The notes beneath the pieces are model-generated. The model saw only the letters and a list, made by a program, of their open reading frames with translations. It did no database searches and was not told the origin of the DNA. From NCBI RefSeq assembly GCF_000143415.4, contig NW_003314342.1, positions 99,299 to 163,298 of the forward strand: DNA of 64,000 nucleotides, read 5' to 3'. Below are positions 61,130 through 64,000 of this stretch, one piece after another. The stretch is from Selaginella moellendorffii. Its lineage: Eukaryota > Streptophyta > Lycopodiopsida > Selaginellales > Selaginellaceae. A program made the position numbers and the translations under genes. The number at the start of each line of letters is the position of its first letter. Position 1 is the stretch's first letter.

Positions 61130-64000
61130 GCTAAAGATTGTTAGGACTTGGTCGAGGGAACTGAAGTGAGACCTCTTGACACTCATGCTACCTTGTAGAC
61201 TACTTGGGACTCTAAGAACTTGAAAGCACTCTTGGTGATTCATTCATCTTCTTGATCTGGAAAAATTCCAAGGAAAATTGTCTCCCAAGTCTTCGTAGCC
61301 AAAGCCACTAACACTAAATTGGTTCTCACTGAAACATTTTTCTCCTTACACATGCAACCTGGCGAGACAATGGCAACATACATCAGTAAGCTCAAGGGCA
61401 TCATGCAACAGCTCAAGCAAGAGGGCAAAGTAATCTCAGATGACTATGCAAAAGCTTTCTTGCTTTACTTTGTCTCCCTAGAGTTGCAACAATCATCCTC
61501 TATGCTCTTATTTATCCTAGGCAAAACCATGAAGGAGCCCTACTCTAATCTTCTCAAGGAAGAGCTCAAGATTGCTGAGCGTAAAGTTAGCATTTCAGGA
61601 TCTCCTTAAACTGCTTATAGGCAATCATTGTTTCTTGCCAAGTAATTGTCGAGTGGGGAGCAAAAGAAAGGAGGCACGTTTTGTGGGCCTCATAGTCTGC
61701 AACATCACCTAGCTTTAGAAGCAATTTCTCCAAGAAGAAAATGTCTTTGCAACTATTACAGGAAGATGGGAAGATGAATGTCATGTAAAGAAGGTTGCCA
61801 CCTAGCATATGCTTACTCAAAACCATTTATTGTTGATGATACTTATCATTGGTGCCTACTCTAGAGGTGTTATGGTTGGATAGTGGTGCTTCATTTCATA
61901 TGACTCTCTTAAAGTCTATGTTTCACACCTATAAGCCTCTCTATACTCTACAACAATAAACAAACACTGCAGATGGAAGGTTGTGGCATGGTGATAATCA
62001 AGCTTCCAAATGGACTTCTCAAGGAGGTTTATTATGTTCACTTTGTCCCTGAAGCTGGATAGACTGTTCTTTCCATAGGTGCAACCTCAAATCAAGGCTT
62101 TACCACCACTTTCTTGGTAGAAAGGTACATAATCTATGCTCATGATGGTACTCATATGGCTAGTGATGAAACTCTCTGCCATTTAAATATGGAATTGGTA
62201 TTTCTAACTCAAGTCCTTACTCTTCAAGCATATAAAACCATCAAGCTGTGGCATGCTAGTATGGGGCATGTCAATGAGCTAAATTTGCATGCCTTAGCTC
62301 GCAATTAACTCATTGAAGGCATCACACTCCTAGCTAGCCATCTAGGAGGTGTGACGCTTGCCATCTTGGCAAGAAAGTTTGCCTTTCATTCACATCAAGA
62401 ACCATGGAGGAACAAGTTATAGACTTGTTGGATCTAACTCACAATGACATGTGCTACCTGCCCATGGAAACACTCAACCACAATAGTGAGTTTCTCAACT
62501 TTCTAGCTAAGGTTGGCATTGTTCACCAGTATATAACAGGCAAAGCAACTTAATCATGCTTTGCTAGAGACTGTTTGTGCCTTCTCCAACACATAGGCTT
62601 ACCTAAATCCTTTTAGGATGAAACAGTCAACACAACTGTTTATATCCATAACCATCTTCCCACAAGGAGCACCAACATGGTTCTTTATCATGGGAAGCTC
62701 CCTCAGTTAGGGCACTTTAAAGTCTTTGGCTGTACAATGTACACATATTTTAGATGCAATTCAATAGATGCTAGATCTTATGAGCCAGAAGACCATCTTC
62801 ATGGGCTACTATGCTCATTTTAAAACTTTATGATCTTGCTCTTAAGAAGTTCGTGGTCAGCTAAGATATTTCTCTCAACAAGCAAGAACTCTATTGCCAT
62901 ATTCAAGGTATTGCTTCCTCCAATTCTAATGTGGTGGACTTAACTAGTGCTGGATGAGGAGTCTGTCCAGCGTCTAGCACCAACAATTCAGAGGTAGCTT
63001 ATTCCAAGAGGAGCAATGGCTCCTCCACTTGGTGGTGATACAACTTCCCACCAACACCATTATTGTTCAATCACTTTGGTGGTGATTAGCAACATTTTTA
63101 TGTCATTTAGTGAGAAAACCCTTGCTGCTATTATGGATAAGCCCTTCATAGGTAAAGACATGGTTGGAGGCTTTTCCAGCTTGCCTTCACCAGATCCTCT
63201 CCTAACACCACCATCTCATCAAGAGATTGGGGCTGTTACATCTTTAGGACGTGTGAGCAAGCCAACCCTTAAAGCTCTAGAATCCCTTGCTAAGGCTTTA
63301 TGCAAGAAACGATTCTATTGGGCCATGAGCTCTATTGCTGAGCCTTGTGGCTGCCAGGTTGCTCTTTCTAGACTTGTCTCACAATGGTAAGTGGCTATGC
63401 AAAATGAGTATGAATTACTGATCAAGAATGAAACTTGGACATTGGTTCCCCTCCCTCTTGACAAGAAGGTAGTCATGCCAAATGGTTATTCAAGAAGAAA
63501 TATAAAGCTGATGGTAGCATCAAGTGCTACAATGCACATTTCGTAGGTTGTATCTTCTCATAAATATAAGGAGTTGACTATTTTGAAACTTATAACTTTA
63601 TTGTGAAACTGACAATCATTCATCTTTTGATGAGCCTTGCAATTGAGTTTGATTTAGAGCTCCATCAACTTGATGTGAGAATTGCTTTCCTCAATAGTGA
63701 TCTTAAGGAGGAGGTGTATGTCATGTAGCCTCCTAGGTTTGTACATCCCGGCTAAGAGCATCTTGTTTGCCACTTACACAAGGCACTCTATGTCATAGTA
63801 CACTAAAATTAATGGTTTTCTAACTTTGTTGGGCTTTATTCATAATGTGGTTGATAACAATCTCTATATATATATCAAGATGGCCAAGGATTTCTATTCT
63901 TAGTGTTATATGTGGATGATACACTATTAGCCTCCAACCAAATGTGACTCATCAACCAAATTAAGACTTATCTTGATACTAAAATTGAGATGACCAACCA
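61130..64000 (+). mobile_element. Ty1/copia retrotransposon, decayed, cut by window end
   Basis: Gag at 61319-61609 (F-F-S-L-H-M-Q-P-G-E-T-M-A-T-Y, I-M-Q-Q-L-K-Q-E-G). Protease region near 61865 (L-D-S-G-A-S-F-H-M). GAG-pre-integrase at 62240-62310 (L-W-H-A-S-M-G-H-V-N-E-L) with zinc-finger Cys residues after it. Integrase remnants lie at 62600-62790. Reverse transcriptase runs from about 63400 (N-E-T-W-T-L-V-P-L), with H-Q-L-D-V-R-I-A-F-L, E-E-V-Y-V and finally L-Y-V-D-D-T-L at 63905. Stops and frameshifts throughout. LTRs not recognised. It differs in sequence from the copia relic at 32396. Confidence 0.85.

Noticed and set aside
1-64000. CRISPR arrays, rRNA or tRNA genes
   Set aside because: No regular spacer-repeat pattern and no rRNA or tRNA-like block noticed; repeats here are long, dispersed and often inverted. 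A tRNA scan was not possible.

Overview
The window looks like nuclear DNA of a land plant, most likely a Selaginella-type lycophyte. The introns that can be read are tiny (about 49-65 nt). The genes include a plant oleosin, a plant SEC16, a plant-type neuguidin and PLS-type PPR proteins of the kind that lycophytes carry in large numbers. The species call is inferred from these traits; no search was run.

Layout. 0-9 kb is transposon-derived: a Ty3/gypsy gag remnant, a direct repeat pair, and a decayed PIF/Harbinger element. Its transposase (+) and trihelix/Myb-like ORF (-) flank a broken cyclophilin piece that keeps a 56-nt intron. 9.6-11 kb is a PPR pseudogene. 11.2-19.7 kb is the only conventional gene island: SEC16 (-) and neuguidin (+) diverge from a 218-bp interval carrying two telo-box motifs, followed by an oleosin and an intact 629-aa PPR gene.

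19.7-59.7 kb is a complex multicopy cluster. It contains about a dozen genes, relics and fragments of an unfamiliar small secreted peptide family (65-aa precursor, mature Cys pattern C-x10-C-x2-C-x10-C). Six copies are intact: 22991(+), 27839(-), 47854(+), 51630(+), 55714(-), 58604(+). They are interleaved with copies of a second PPR gene (PPR-A; one intact at 38862-40640, three broken), with fragments of the 3' end of the 17.8-kb PPR gene, with a second Cys/Trp-rich module, and with shorter one-hairpin relatives. The basic order is peptide - second module - short peptide - PPR-A - PPR 3' fragment - peptide. It occurs in both orientations, has been rearranged by inversions, and is interrupted by pogo/Tigger-like, copia and LINE-like elements. 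59.7-64 kb is unassigned sequence followed by a decayed Ty1/copia element that runs off the window.

The peptide family is the most novel content. Each mature peptide is two near-identical 12-residue Trp-rich Cys-bounded units, and the downstream module has two or three such units. The precursor looks secreted and the mature part is basic, so a defence or signalling role is possible, but function is inferred only. All coordinates were read by eye; boundaries of degenerate elements are approximate.
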